Below, one piece after another: positions 23,663-38,050 of a stretch of 64,000 bases of DNA (positions within the stretch are counted from its first letter, which is position 1; every line of letters starts with the position of its first letter). This DNA is from Halictus rubicundus. Lineage: Eukaryota; Arthropoda; Insecta; Hymenoptera; Halictidae. Made by a program: the position numbers and the translations under genes. Below the pieces are notes generated by a model. The model saw only the letters and a list, made by a program, of their open reading frames with translations. It was not told the origin of the DNA and ran no database searches. The stretch spans positions 279,877 to 343,876 of the forward strand of contig NW_027488817.1 in assembly GCF_050948215.1 (NCBI RefSeq), written 5' to 3'.

Positions 23663-23997
23663 ACTGGTATTTGTCTCTATATTAAATAAATCATCATGCT
23701 ATTTTACTACAAAATACTCTTAAAACTAGCGTTGCTTACAATTTCTTGAAAAGCCTCGAGAATATTCTATCTTCCTACGTGCTCTCTATTAATAAGTCAC
23801 CCTATATACATTTATATTCTAATTTCTATTTTATTAACGCTTAACTTACTTATGTTCTATCTTAATGTATAGATTTGTGCCTAACTCGATCCTACGCTAC
23901 TTATTTTCTATCTTATAGCTTAAATATAACCCTAATTCCCTTATACGCGTATATACCTAAAATCTACTTTGGCGAATCGCTTTTGCTCCGCTCGGGC

Positions 23998-24291
23998 TTT
24001 CCAACGAGCCGTCACTCGATTTTTAAGGACCCGGCGTTTTTCAATGCTAGGTCGCGGTTATGGCAGTGTACCAATTTCGGCCTATCCCGACGAAATTTGG
24101 TGGGCGTCTATTTTGAGGGATGGCGAGTCTTTTGGGGTCCGGATGGAGAAGAATTCTCCCCCCTGTGATCCGTTTTTCGATTCGCCCCTCCGTTTCCGAG
24201 ATCTGAGCAAAATTTCTTTCAATTATTCTAATTTTCGAAAACTAACGCGGTAGTCGTAATGTGCTCGGCTAGCCCTTTCCAACGAGCCGTC
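23998..24291. repeat. Direct repeat pair inside the retroposon
   Basis: TTTCCAACGAGCCGTC occurs at 23998-24013 and 24276-24291, 278 bp apart, each preceded by a similar GCTC-rich stretch. The insert may be partly a degenerate dimer. Confidence 0.7.
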
Positions 24292-25095
24292 GCACGCCTC
24301 AGTCGGATGAACTTTAAGTTTTCCCTTATACCGGGTGTCCCAAAACGTTTCCGCGAAAAAATTTTTCTGAGCCCGTGGGGGGGTTCGGGGGGGAGGGTTT
24401 AAGGTGGATGGTCTCCGAAGCCAAGCTTCGGAGGCTAAAAATTTTTCGCGCCCCCCAGCCACAACCGAGATAGAGGCACCTACACATACATAGGTACGTT
24501 TCTCGATAAAACGTTCCACAGGACAAGTGCTGGGTAGATCAGCCGCTATACACTCCGCGAAAAATAAATGGTGGTTTACTATACTAAAACCCTTAGTTAC
24601 CTCTTGTGTTCAAGGTCACATTTCCTTTTTCCTTATATAATCGGGTTATTTCGCGATTTCTACAGTCTAAGGGTAACTCTCCTACCTTGTACCCCTCGAG
24701 TTTGACCGACCCCTTTGCGGCGTGGCCTCTTTTATTCTTCTGGAAGTAGGAGTTTTCCGCCTCTTACTGCATGTACTTCGCACAAAAACTGATCACCTGT
24801 TCGCACAACTGTTTATCCCGCGACTACTAATTAATTTTTTGGTCAATTAATATCGCGTTTTAATTGTCTTATGCGAACACTTTCTCGCTTTCCGTCCTTC
24901 ACAACGGTATAGCACGTGTACCGAGTTGGTTTTAACTAACTAATTTATTAATTAATTATTTAATCCCGGTTCACTAATGCGCTATACTGTTCTAAGATTA
25001 GACTTCCGAAACCGTTAAGAACTTTACTATGTTTTTAACTCTGTTTGCAAAAACTCCGACTAGCTCTGTTCACCTCGGAGGCTCACTTTGCTCTC

Positions 25096-25111
25096 ATCCA
25101 ATCCTCTATCC
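25096..25111. repeat. Right target-site duplication of the retroposon
   Basis: ATCCAATCCTCTATCC, identical to 23635-23650; satellite resumes from here. Confidence 0.7.
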
Positions 25112-26599
25112 TATAATCTATCCTATCATCCATCCGATCCTATCCACTTTCTTATCCTTTCCTCTATCCTATCCTGTCCACTATCCTATCATATCGCCTA
25201 TAATATCGTATCCTCTATCCTATCCTAACCTCTATAATATCGTATCCCCCATCATGTCCTATCCTCTATCCTATAATATCATCTATCCATTCCTATTCTC
25301 TGTCCTATCCTATTCTCTATCCTATCCTCTATCCTATCAACCATCCAATCCTATCCACTTTCCTATCCTTTCCTCTACCCTATCCTGTGTACTATCCTAT
25401 CATATCGCCTATAATATCGTATCCTCTATCCTATCCTATCCTCTTTGCTATACTATCCTCTATCCTATCCAATCCTCTAACCTATCCTCTATCCTATCAT
25501 CCATCCTATCCTATCCACTTTCCTATCCTTTCCTCTACCCTATCGTATCCTCTATCCTATCCCATCCTCTATCCTATCCTACCCTCTGTCCTACCCTATC
25601 CTCTATCCTATCCTATCCTCTATCCTATCCTATACTCTATCCTATACTATCCTCTGTCCTATCCTATTTTCTATCCTATTCTATCTTCCATCCTATCCTG
25701 GCCTCTACCCTATCCTATCCTCTATCCCATCCTATCTTCTATTATATAATATACTCTATCCTATCCAATCCTCTATCCTATCCTCTATCCTATCCTTTCC
25801 TATCCTATCCTTTATCCTATCCTATCCTCTATCCTATCCTATCCTCAATTCTATACTATCCTCTATCCTATCCAATCCTCTATCCTATAATCTATCCTAT
25901 CATCCATCCTATCCTATCCACTTTATTATCCTTCCCTCTATCCTATCCTGTCCACTAGCCTATCATATCGCCTATAATATCGTATCCTCTAGACTATCCT
26001 ATCCTCTATAATATCGTATCCTCCATCATGTCCTATCCTCTATCCTATAATATCATCTATCCATTCCTTTTCTCTATCCTATCCTCTATCCTATCATCCA
26101 TCCTATCCTATCCACTTTCCTATCCTTTCCTCTACCCTATCCTGTCTACTATCCTATCATATCGACTATAACATCGTATCCTCTATCCTATCCTATCATC
26201 TTTGCTATACTATCCTCTATCCTATCCAATCCTCTATCCTGTCCTAATCTCAAGCCTATCCTATCATCTATCGTATCCCCTATCCTATCCTATCCTCTAA
26301 CCTTTCCTCTATCCTATCCTATCCTCTATCGTATCCTATCCTCTATCTCATCCTATCCTCTATCCTATCCTATCCTCTATCTTATCCTATCCTCTGTCCT
26401 ATCCTATCCTCTATGCTATCCTATCCTCAATCCTATCGTATCCTCTATCTTATCCTATCGTCTATCCTATCCTATCGTCAAACCTATCCTATCGTCTATC
26501 CTATCCTATCGTCTATCCTATAATATCTTCTATCCTATCCAATCCTCCATTCTATCTTCTATCCTATGCTCTATCCTATCCTATCCTCTATCCTATCCT

Positions 26600-27560
26600 A
26601 TCCTTTTTCATAACCAATCCCCTATCCTATCCTCTATCCTATCGTATCCTCTGTCCTATCCTATCCTCTTTCCTATCCTATCGTGTATCCTATCCAATCC
26701 CCTATCCTATCCTCTAGCCTATCGTATCCTGTATCCTATCGTATCCTCTATCCTATTCTGTCCTATATCCCATCCTATTGTCTATCCTATACTATCCTCT
26801 ATCCTATCCCATCCTGTATCCTATCCTATCCTCTATCCTATCTTATCCTCTATCTTATCGTATCCTCTATCCTATCCCATCCTGTATCCTATCCTATCTT
26901 CTATCCTATCTTATCCTCTATCCTATCCTATCCTCAATCCTATCGTATCCTCTATCCTACCCTATCGTCTATCTTATAATATCCTCTATCCTATCCTATC
27001 CTTTATCCTATCCTCTATCCTATCCTGTTCTCTATCCTATCCTATTCTCTATCCTATCCTATCCTCTATCGTATCCTATCCTCTATGCTATCCAATCCGA
27101 TATCCTATCCTCTATCCTATCCAATCCTCTACCCTATCCAATCCTCTATCCTATCCACTATCAAATCCTATCCTCAATCCTATAATATCATCTTTCCTAT
27201 TCTATTCTCTATCCTATCCTATCCTCCACCCTATCATATTTTCAATCATATCCTATACTCCATCCTATAATATCCTCTATCGTATCCTATCCTCTATCCT
27301 ATCCAATCCTATATCCTATCCTCTATCCTATCCTATCCTCTATCCTATCCTCTATCCTATCCTCTATCCTATCCTCTATTCTATCCTATCCTCTATCCTA
27401 TCCTATCCTGTATAATATCGTATCCTCTATCCTATCCTATCCTCTATCCTATCCTATCCTCTATCCTATTCTATCCTCTATCGTCTCCTGTCCTCTATCC
27501 TACCCAATCCCCTATCCTATCCTCTATCCTATCCAATCCGATCCTCTATCCTATCCTATG
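26600..27560. repeat. Satellite block duplicated at 32316-33275
   Basis: Rare variants match at a constant 5,716-bp offset across nearly 1 kb (for example the segments starting at 26683 and 32399), with a few substitutions. Confidence 0.7.
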
Positions 27561-30500
27561 CGATCCTCTATCCTATCCTCTCCTATCCTCTATCCTATCC
27601 TATCGTCTATTATATCCAATCCTCTATCCTATCCTCTATCCTATCCTATCCTCTATCGTCTCCTGTCCTATATCCTACCCAATCCCCTATCCTATCCTCT
27701 ATCCTATCCTATCCTCTATCCTATCCTATCCTATCCTCTATCCTATCCTATCCTATCCTCTATCCTATCCTATCCTCTATCCAACCCAGCCTCTATCCTA
27801 TCCTATCCTGTATCCTATCCTATCCTGTATCCTATCCTATCCTGTATCCTATCCTATCCTATCCTCTATCCTATCCTATCCACTATCCTATCCTATCCTC
27901 TATTGTATCCTATCCTCTATCCTATCCTATCCTCTATCCTATCATATCCTCTATCCTATCCTATCCTCTATCCTATCCTCTATCCTATCCTATCCTTAAT
28001 CCTATCCTATCCTTAATCCTATCCTATTCTCCATGCTATCCTATCGTATCCTGTATCCTATCCCATCCTCTGCCCTATCCTATACTCTATCCTATCATAT
28101 CCTCTATCCTATCCTATCCACTATCCTATCCTATCCTCTATCCTATCCTCTATAATATCGTATCCTCTATCCTATCCTGTACTCTATCCTATCATATCCT
28201 CCATCCTATCCTATCCACTATCCTATAATACCCTCTATCCTATCCTATCCACTATCCTATAATACCCTCTATCCTACCCTTTCCTCTATCCTACTCTATC
28301 CTCTATCCTATCCTCTATAATATCGTATCCTCTATCCTATCCTATCCTCTATCCTATAGTATCATCTATCCTATGCTATTCTCTATCCTATCCCATCCTC
28401 TGCCCTATCCTATACTCTATCCTTTTGTATCCTCTATCCTATTCTATAATCTATCCTATCCAATCCACTATCCTATCCTATCCTTTATAATATCGTATCC
28501 GCTATCATATTCTATCCTCTATCCTATAATATCATCTAATCCTATCCTATTCTCTATCCTATCCTATCCTCTATCCTATTCTATCGACTATCGTCTGCTA
28601 TATCCTATCCTTTATCCCATCCTATCGACTATCGTCTGCTATATCCTATACTATCTACTATCCTATCCTATCCTCAATCTTATCCTATCCTCTATCGTCT
28701 GTTCTATCCTATCCTATCCACCATCCTATCCTATCCTCAATCCTATCCTATACTCCATCCTATCCCATCCGCTATCCTATACTATCCTCCATCCTATCCT
28801 ATCCTCTATCCTATCCTATCCTCTATCCTATCCTCTACTCTATCCTATCCTATCGTCTATAATATCGTATCCTCTATCCTATCCTATCCTCTATCCTATC
28901 TAAACCCCTATCCTATCCTATCCTCTATCCTATGCTATCCTATCTATTATCGTATCCTCTATAATATCGTATCCTCCATCCTATCCTATCCTCTTTGCTA
29001 TCCTATCCTCAATCCTATCGTATCCTCTATAATATCGTATCCTCTATCCTATAATATCATCTATCCTATCCTATTCTCTATCCTACCCTATCCTCCATCC
29101 TATCCTATCCTCTATCGTCTCCTATCCTCTATCCTATCCCATCCTCTATCCTATCCTATTCTCTATCCTATCCTCTCTCCTATCCTATCCCCTATCCTAT
29201 CCTATCCTTTATAATATCGTATCCGCTATCATATTCTATCCTGTAACCTATAATATCATCTAATCCTATCCTATTCTCTATCCTATCCTATCCTCTATCC
29301 TATCCTATCGACTATCGTCTGCTATATCCTATCCTTTATCCCATCCTATCGACTATCGTCTGCTATATCCTATACTATCTACTATCCTATCCTATCCTCA
29401 ATCCCATCCTATCCTCTATCGTGTGTTCTATCCTATCCTATCTACCATCCTATCCTATCCTCAATCCTATCCTCTACTCTATCCTATCCTATCGTCTATA
29501 ATATCGTATCCTCTATCCTATCCTATCCTCTATCCTATCCTATCCTCTATCCTATCTAAACCCCTATCCTATCCTATCCTCTATCCTATCCTATCCTATC
29601 TATTATCGTATCCTCTATAATATCGTATCCTCCATCCTATCCTATCCTCTTTGCTATCCTATCCTCAATCCTATCGTATCCTCTATAATATCGTATCCTC
29701 TATAATATCCTATCCTCTATCCTATAATATCATCTATCCTATCCTATTCTCTATCCTACCCTATCCTCCATCCTATCCTATCCTCTATCGTCTCCTATCC
29801 TCTATCCTATCCCATCCTCTATCCTATCCTATTCTCTATCCTATCCTCTCTCCTATCCTATCCCCTATCCTATCCTATCCTTTATAATATCGTATCCGCT
29901 ATCATATTCTATCCTGTATCCTATAATATCATCTATCCTATCCTATTCTCTATCCTACCCTATCCTCCATCCTATCCTATCCTCTATCATATCCTATCCT
30001 CTTTCCTATAATAACATCTATCCTATACTATTCTCTATCCTATCCTATCGTATAACTTATCCTATCCTCTATCCAATCCTATTCTCTATCCTATCCATTC
30101 CTCTATCCTATCCATTCCTCTATCCTATCCTCTATCCTATCCTATCCTCTATCGTCTCCTATCCTCTATCCTATCCTCTAGCCTATCCTATTCTCAATCC
30201 TATCCTCTATCCTATCCTATCCTCTATCCTATCCTATCCTCTATCCTATCCTATCCTCTATCCTATCCTATCCTCTATCCTATCCTATCCTCTATCCGAT
30301 CCTATCCTCTATCCTATCCTATCCTCCATCCTATCCTATCCTCTATCATATCCTATCCTCTTTCCTATAATAACATCTATCCTATACTATTCTCTATCCT
30401 ATCCTATCGTATAACTTATCCTATCCTCTATCCAATCCTATTCTCTATCCTATCCATTCCTCTATCCTATCCATTCCTCTATCCTATCCTCTATCCTATC

Positions 30501-31259
30501 CTATCCTCTATCCTATCCTCTAGCCTATCCTATTCTCAATCCTATCCTCTATCCTATCCTATCCTCTATCCTTTCCTATCCTCTATCCTATCCTATCCTC
30601 TATCCTATCCTATCCTCTATCCGATCCTATCCTCTATCCTATCCTATCCTCTATCCTATCCTATCCTCTATCCTATCCTATCCTCTATCCTATCCTATCC
30701 TCTATCCTATCCTATCCTCTATCCTATCCTCTATCCTATCCTCTATGCTATCCTATCCTCTATCCTCTCCTATCCTCTATCATATCCTATCCTCTATCCT
30801 ATCCTATCCTCAACCCTATCCTATCCTCTATCCTATTCTATCCTCTATCCTATCCTATCCTCAACCCTATCCTATCCTCTATCCTTTCCTATTCTCTATC
30901 CTATCCTATCGTCTATCCTAACCTACCTTCTATCGTCTCCTGTCCTCTTACCTATTCAATCCCCCATCCTATTCTCTGTCGTCTCCTATCCTCTATCCTA
31001 TCCAATCCCCTATCCTATCCTATCCTCTATCCTATCCTATCCTCTATGCTATCCTATACTCTATCCTATCGTATCCTCTATCCTATCCTATCGTCTATCC
31101 TATCCTATCGTCAAACCTATCCTATCGTCTATCCTATCCTATCGTCTATCCTATAATATCTTCTATCCTATCCAATCCTCCATTCTATCTTCTATCCTAT
31201 GCTCTATCCTATCCTATCCTCTATCCTATAATATCCTCTATTCTATCCAATCCTCTATT

Positions 31260-32125
31260 GCATAATATCCTCAATCCTACCCTATCCCCTATCCTATCCT
31301 ATCCTCTATCCTATCCTATCCTCTATCCTATCCTATCCTCTATCTTATCCTATCCTGTATCCTATCCTACCCTCTATCCTATAATATCCTCTATCCTATC
31401 CTATCCTCTATGCTATCCCATCCTCTATCCTATCCTATCGTCTATCCTATCCTATCCTCTATCCTATCCAGTCCTCTATCCTATCCTATCCTCTATCCTA
31501 TCCTGTCCTATATCCTATCCTATTGTCTATTCGATCGTATACTATCCTATCGTATACTCCGTCCTCTCCTATGCTCTATTATATCGTATCCTCTGTCCTA
31601 TCCTATCCTATCCTCTATCCTATCCAATCCTGTATACTATCCTATCCTCTATCCTATCGTATCCTCTATCCTATCCCATCCTATATCCTATCCTATCTTC
31701 TATCCTATCTTATCCTCTATCCTATCCTATCCTCAATCCTATCGTATCCTCTATCCTATCCTATCGTCTATCTTATAATATCCTCTATCCTATCCTATCC
31801 TTTATCCTATCCTCTATCCTATCCTCTATCCTATCCTGTTCTCTATCCTATCCTATTCTCTATCCTATACTATCCTATATCCTATCCAACCCACTTTCGA
31901 ATCCTCTATCCTATCCTATCCTCAAACCTATCGTATCCCCTATCCTATATTATCGTCTATCCTATAACATCCTCTATCATATCCAATCCTCTATTCTATC
32001 CTCTATCCTATACTCTATCCTATCCTATCCTCTATCCTATAATATCCTCTATTATATCCAATCCTCTATCGTATAATATCCTCTATCCTATCCTATACTC
32101 TATCCTATCGTATCCTCTGTCCTAA
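31260..32125. repeat. Satellite block duplicated at 38052-38917
   Basis: Variants match at a constant 6,792-bp offset over some 870 bp, with scattered single-base differences. Confidence 0.7.
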
Positions 32126-33399
32126 CCTATCCTCTATCCTATCCTATCCTCAATCCTATCCTATCCTCAATCTTACCCTATACCCTATCCTATCCTATCC
32201 TCTATCCTATCCCATCCTCTATCGTATCCTATCCTCTGTCCTATCCTATCCTCTACCCTATCCTACCCTCTGTCCTATCCCATCCTCTACCCTATCCTAT
32301 CCTCTATCCTATCCTATCCTTTTTCCTAACCAATCCCCTATCCTATCCTCTATCCTATCGTATCATCTGTCCTATCCTATCCTCTTTCCTATCCTATCGT
32401 GTATCCTATCCAATCCCCTATCCTATCCTCTAGCCTATCGTATCCTGTATCCTATCGTATCCTCTATCCTATTCTGTCCTATATCCCATTCTATTGTCTA
32501 TCCTATACTATCCTCTATCCTATCCCATCCTGTATCCTATCCTATCCTCTATCCTATCTTATCCTCTATCTTATCGTATCCTCTATCCTATCCCATCCTG
32601 TATCCTATCCTATCTTCTATCCTATCTTATCCTCTATCCTATCCTATCCTCAATCCTATCGTATCCTCTATCCTACCCTATCGTCTATCTTATAATATCC
32701 TCTATCCTATCCTATCCTTTATCCTATCCTCTATCCTATCCTGTTCTCTATCCTATCCTATTCTCTATCCTATCCTATCCTCTATCGTATCCTATCCTCT
32801 ATGCTATCCAATCCGATATCCTATCCTCTATCCTATCCAATCCTCTACCCTATCCAATCCTCTATCCTATCCACTATCAAATCCTATCCTCAATCCTATA
32901 ATATCATCTTTCCTATTCTATTCTCTATCCTATCCTATCCTCCACCCTATCCTATTTTCAATCCTATCCTATACTCCATCCTATAATATCCTCTATCGTA
33001 TCCTATCCTCTATCCTATCCAATCCTATATCCTATCCTCTATCCTATCCTATCCTCTATCCTATCCTCTATCCTATCCTCTATTCTATCCTATCCCCTAT
33101 CCTATCCTATCCTGTATAATATCGTATCCTCTATCCTATCCTATCCTCTATCCTATCCTATCCTCTATCCTATTCTATCCTCTATCGTCTCCTGTCCTCT
33201 ATCCTACCCAATCCCCTATCCTATCCTCTATCCTATCCAATCCGATCCTCTATCCTATCCTATGCGATCCTCTATCCTATCCTATCCGCTCCTCTATCCT
33301 ATCCTATCCTCTATAATATCGTGTCCTCTATCCTATCCAATCCCCTATCCTAACCAATCCCCTATCTCTATCCTCTATCCTATCCTATCCTATCCGATC

Positions 33400-36300
33400 C
33401 TCTATCCTATCCTATCCTCCGTCCTATCCTATCCTCTATGCTATCCTATCCTCAATCCTATCGTATCCTCTATCCTATCGTATCGTCTATCCTATCCTAT
33501 CGTCAAACCTATCCTATCGTCTATCCTATCCTATCGTCTATCCTATAATATCTTCTATCCTATCCAATCCTCCATTCTATCTTCTATCCTATGCTCTATC
33601 CTATCCTATCCTCTATCCTATAATATCCTCTATTCTATCCAATCCTCTATTGCATAATATCCTCAATCCTACCCTATCCCCTATCCTATCCTATCCTCTA
33701 TCCTATCCTATCCTCTATCCTATCCTATCCTCTATCTTATCCTATCCGCTATCCTATCCTATTCTCTATCCTATGCTGTCCTCTATCCTGCAATATCATC
33801 TATCCTATCCTATCCTCTATCCTATCCTCTATCCTATCCAATCCCCTATCCTCTATCCTATCCAATCCTCTATCCTATCCTATCCTCTATCCTATCCTAT
33901 CCTCTATCCTATCCCATCCTCTATCCTACCCTACCCTCTATCCTATGCTATCGTATCCACTATCCTATCCTATCCTCTATCCTATCGAATCCTCTATAAT
34001 ATCCTATCCTCTATCCTATCCTATCCTCTATCATCTATCCTATCCTATCCTCTATCCTCTATCCTATCCTATCCTCTATCCTATCCTATCCTCTATTCTA
34101 TCCAATCCTCTATTCTATAATATCATCTATCCTATCCTGTATCCTATCCTCTATCCTATCCTCTACCCTATCCCATCCTCAATCCTATCCTGTATCGTAT
34201 CCAGTCCTCTATCCTATCCAGTTCTCTGTCGTATCCAATCCTCCATCCTATCCTCTATCCTATCCTCTATCCTATCCTATCCTCTATCCTATCCTCTATC
34301 CTATCCTATCCTCTATCCTATCCTATCCTGTATCCTATCCAATCCTTTATCCTATCCTATCCTCTATTCTATCCTATCCTCTATCCTATCCTATCCTCTA
34401 TCCTATCCTCTATCCTATCCACTATCCTATCCTATCCTATCCTATCCTTTATCCTATCCTATCCTCTATCCTATCCTATCCTCTATCCCATAATATCCTC
34501 TATTATATCCAATCCTCTAACCTATCCAAACCTCTATTATATAATATCCTCTATCCTATCCAATCCTCTAACCTATCCAAACATCTATTATATAATATCC
34601 TCTATCCTATGCAATCCTCTATCGTATCCTCTATCCTATCCTCTATCCTATCCTATCCTCAATCCTACCCTATCCCCTACCCTATGCGATCCTCTAACCT
34701 ACCCTATCCTCTATCCTATTGTTTCCTCTATTCTGTCCTATCTTGTATCCGATCCAATCCTCTATCCTATCCTCTATCCTATCCTATCCGATCCTCCATC
34801 CTATTCTATTCTCTATAATATCGTATCCTCTATCATATCCTGTCCTCTTTCCTATAACATCATCTACCCTATCCGAATCTCTTTCCTATCTTATCCTCTT
34901 TCCTATCCTATCCTCAATCCTATCCTATCCTGTATCCTATCCAATCCCCTATCCTATCCTCTATCCTATCCTATTCTCTGTGCTATCCTCTATCCTATCC
35001 TATCCTCTATCCTATCCCATTCTCTATCCTATCCTATCCTCTTTCCTATCCTATCCTCTATCCTATCCTATCCTCTATCCTATCCTATCCTCTATCCTCT
35101 CCTATCCTCTATCCTATCCTATCGTCTATTATATCCAATCCTCTATCCTATCCTCTATCCTATCCTATCCTCTATCCTATCCTATCCTCTATCGTCTCCT
35201 GTCCTATATCCTACCCAATCCCCTATCCTATCCTCTATCCTATCCTATCCTATCCTCTATCCTATCCTATCCTATCCTATCCTCTATCCTATCCTATCCT
35301 CTACCGTCTCCTATCCTGTATCCGATCCAATCCCCTATCGTATCCTCTATCCTATCCTATTCTCTATCCTATCCTCTATCCTATCGTATCCTCTATCCTA
35401 TCCAATCCTCTATCCTATCCTCTATCCTATCCTATCCTCTAACGTATCCTTTCCGCCATCCTATCCTATCCTGTCCTCTATCGAATCCTATCCTCTATCC
35501 TATTCCATTCTCTATCCTATCCTATCCGATCCTCTATCCTATCCTATCCTCTGTCCTATCCTATCCTCTATGCTATCCTATCCTCAATCCTATCGTATCC
35601 TCTATCCTATCCTATCGTCTATCCTATCCTATCGTCTATCCTATCCTATCGTCAAACCTATCCTATCGTCTATCCTATCCTATCGTCTATCCTATAATAT
35701 CTTCTATCCTATCCAATCCTCCATTCTATCTTCTATCCTATGCTCTATCCTATCCTATCCTCTATCCTATAATATCCTCTATTCTATCCAATCCTCTATT
35801 GCATAATATCCTCAATCCTACCCTATCCCCTATCCTATCCTATCCTCTATCCTATCCTATCCTCTATCCTATCCTATCCTCTATCTTATCCTATCCGCTA
35901 TCCTATCCTATTCTCTATCCTATGCTGTCCTCTATCCTGCAATATCATCTATCCTATCCTATCCTCTATCCTATCCTCTATCCTATCCAATCCCCTATCC
36001 TCTATCCTATCCAATCCTCTATCCTATCCTATCCTCTATCCTATCCTATCCTCTATCCTATCCCATCCTCTATCCTACCCTACCCTCTATCCTATGCTAC
36101 CGTATCCACTATCCTATCCTATCCTCTATCCTATCGAATCCTCTATAATATCCTATCCTCTATCCTATCGTATCCTCTATCATCTATCCTATCCTATCCT
36201 CTATCCTCTATCCTATCCTATCCTCTATCCTATCCTATCCTCTATTCTATCCAATCCTCTATTCTATAATATCATCTATCCTATCCTGTATCCTATCCTC

Positions 36301-38050
36301 TATCCTATCCTCTACCCTATCCCATCCTCAATCCTATCCTGTATCGTATCCAGTCCTCTATCCTATCCAGTTCTCTGTCGTATCCAATCCTCCATCCTAT
36401 CCTCTATCCTATCCTCTATCCTATCCTATCCTCTATCCTATCCTCTATCCTATCCTATCCTCTATCCTATCCTATCCTGTATCCTATCCAATCCTTTATC
36501 CTATCCTATCCTCTATTCTATCCTATCCTCTATCCTATCCTATCCTCTATCCTATCCTCTATCCTATCCACTATCCTATCCTATCCTATCCTATCCTTTA
36601 TCCTATCATATCCTCTATCCTATCCTATCCTCTATCCCATAATATCCTCTATTATATCCAATCCTCTAACCTATCCAAACCTCTATTATATAATATCCTC
36701 TATCCTATCCAATCCTCTAACCTATCCAAACATCTATTATATAATATCCTCTATCCTATGCAATCCTCTATCGTATCCTCTATCCTATCCTCTATCCTAT
36801 CCTATCCTCAATCCTACCCTATCCCCTACCCTATGCGATCCTCTAACCTACCCTATCCTCTATCCTATTGTTTCCTCTATTCTGTCCTATCTTGTATCCG
36901 ATCCAATCCCCTATCCTATCCTCTATCCTATCCTATCCGATCCTCCATCCTATTCTATTCTCTATAATATCGTATCCTCTATCATATCCTGTCCTCTTTC
37001 CTATAACATCATCTACCCTATCCGAATCTCTTTCCTATCTTATCCTCTTTCCTATCCTATCCTCAATCCTATCCTATCCTGTATCCTATCCAATCCCCTA
37101 TCCTATCCTCTATCCTATCCTATTCTCTGTGCTATCCTCTATCCTATCCTCTATCCTATCCCATTCTCTATCCTATCCTATCCTCTTTCCTATCCTATCC
37201 TCTATCCTATCCTATCCTCTATCCTATCCTATCCTCTATCCTCTCCTATCCTCTATCCTATCCTATCGTCTATTATATCCAATCCTCTATCCTATCCTCT
37301 ATCCTATCCTATCCTCTATCCTATCCTATCCTCTATCGTCTCCTGTCCTATATCCTACCCAATTCCCTATCCTATCCTCTATCCTATCCTATCCTATCCT
37401 CTATCCTATCCTATCCTATCCTATCCTCTATCCTATCCTATCCTCTACCGTCTCCTATCCTGTATCCGATCCAATCCCCTATCGTATCCTCTATCCTATC
37501 CTATTCTCTATCCTATCCTCTATCCTATCGTATCCTCTATCCTATCCAATCCTCTATCCTATCCTCTATCCTATCCTATCCTCTAACGTATCCTTTCCGC
37601 CATCCTATCCTATCCTGTCCTCTATCGAATCCTATCCTCTATCCTATTCCATTCTCTATCCTATTCTATCCGATCCTCTATCCTATCCTATCCTCTATAA
37701 TATCGTGTCCTCTATCCTATCCAATCCCCTATCCTAACCAATCCCCTATCCTATCCTCTATCCTATCCTATCCTATCCGATCCTCTATCCTATCCTATCC
37801 TCTGTCCTATCCTATCCTCTATGCTATCCTATCCTCAATCCTATCGTATCCTCTATCCTATCCTATCGTCTATCCTATCCTATCGTCTATCCTATCCTAT
37901 CGTCAAACCTATCCTATCGTCTATCCTATCCTATCGTCTATCCTATAATATCTTCTATCCTATCCAATCCTCCATTCTATCTTCTATCCTATGCTCTATC
38001 CTATCCTATCCTCTATCCTATAATATCCTCTATTCTATCCAATCCTCTAT
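33400..38050. repeat. Tandem duplication of about 2.15-2.25 kb in the satellite
   Basis: The word GCATAATATCCTCAATCC marks unit starts at 33652, 35801 and 38052, with a more distant copy at 31260. Offsets are 2,149 and 2,251 bp. Segments such as 33945-34818 and 36094-36967 match almost base for base; the offset difference of 102 bp is six 17-mers. Confidence 0.75.

Larger units (their letters stand above)
23651..25095 (-). mobile_element. Retroposed insert with poly(A) tail, family unknown
   Basis: A 1,445-bp non-satellite block interrupts the array. It starts with 12 T on the plus strand, which is a poly(A) tail if the insert is read on the minus strand, and it is bounded by a 16-bp direct repeat. 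Both are hallmarks of LINE-mediated insertion. No reverse transcriptase, endonuclease or other domain was seen, and the longest open frames are about 100 codons and unconvincing. It contains CCGGGTGTCCCAAAACG near 24332, a near-perfect hairpin around CCGAAGCCAAGCTTCGG (24415-24431), and two copies of TTTCCAACGAGCCGTC. It may be a 5'-truncated LINE tail, a non-autonomous element or a retrocopied noncoding transcript. Confidence 0.75.

Noticed and set aside
23875..24253. Two overlapping plus-strand open frames of 94-97 codons in the insert
   Set aside because: They are antisense to the inferred direction of the retroposon and match nothing I recognise.
24223..24519. 98-codon minus-strand open frame in the retroposed insert
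   Set aside because: It contains no domain and runs through the hairpin and G-rich tract; noncoding sequence is more likely.
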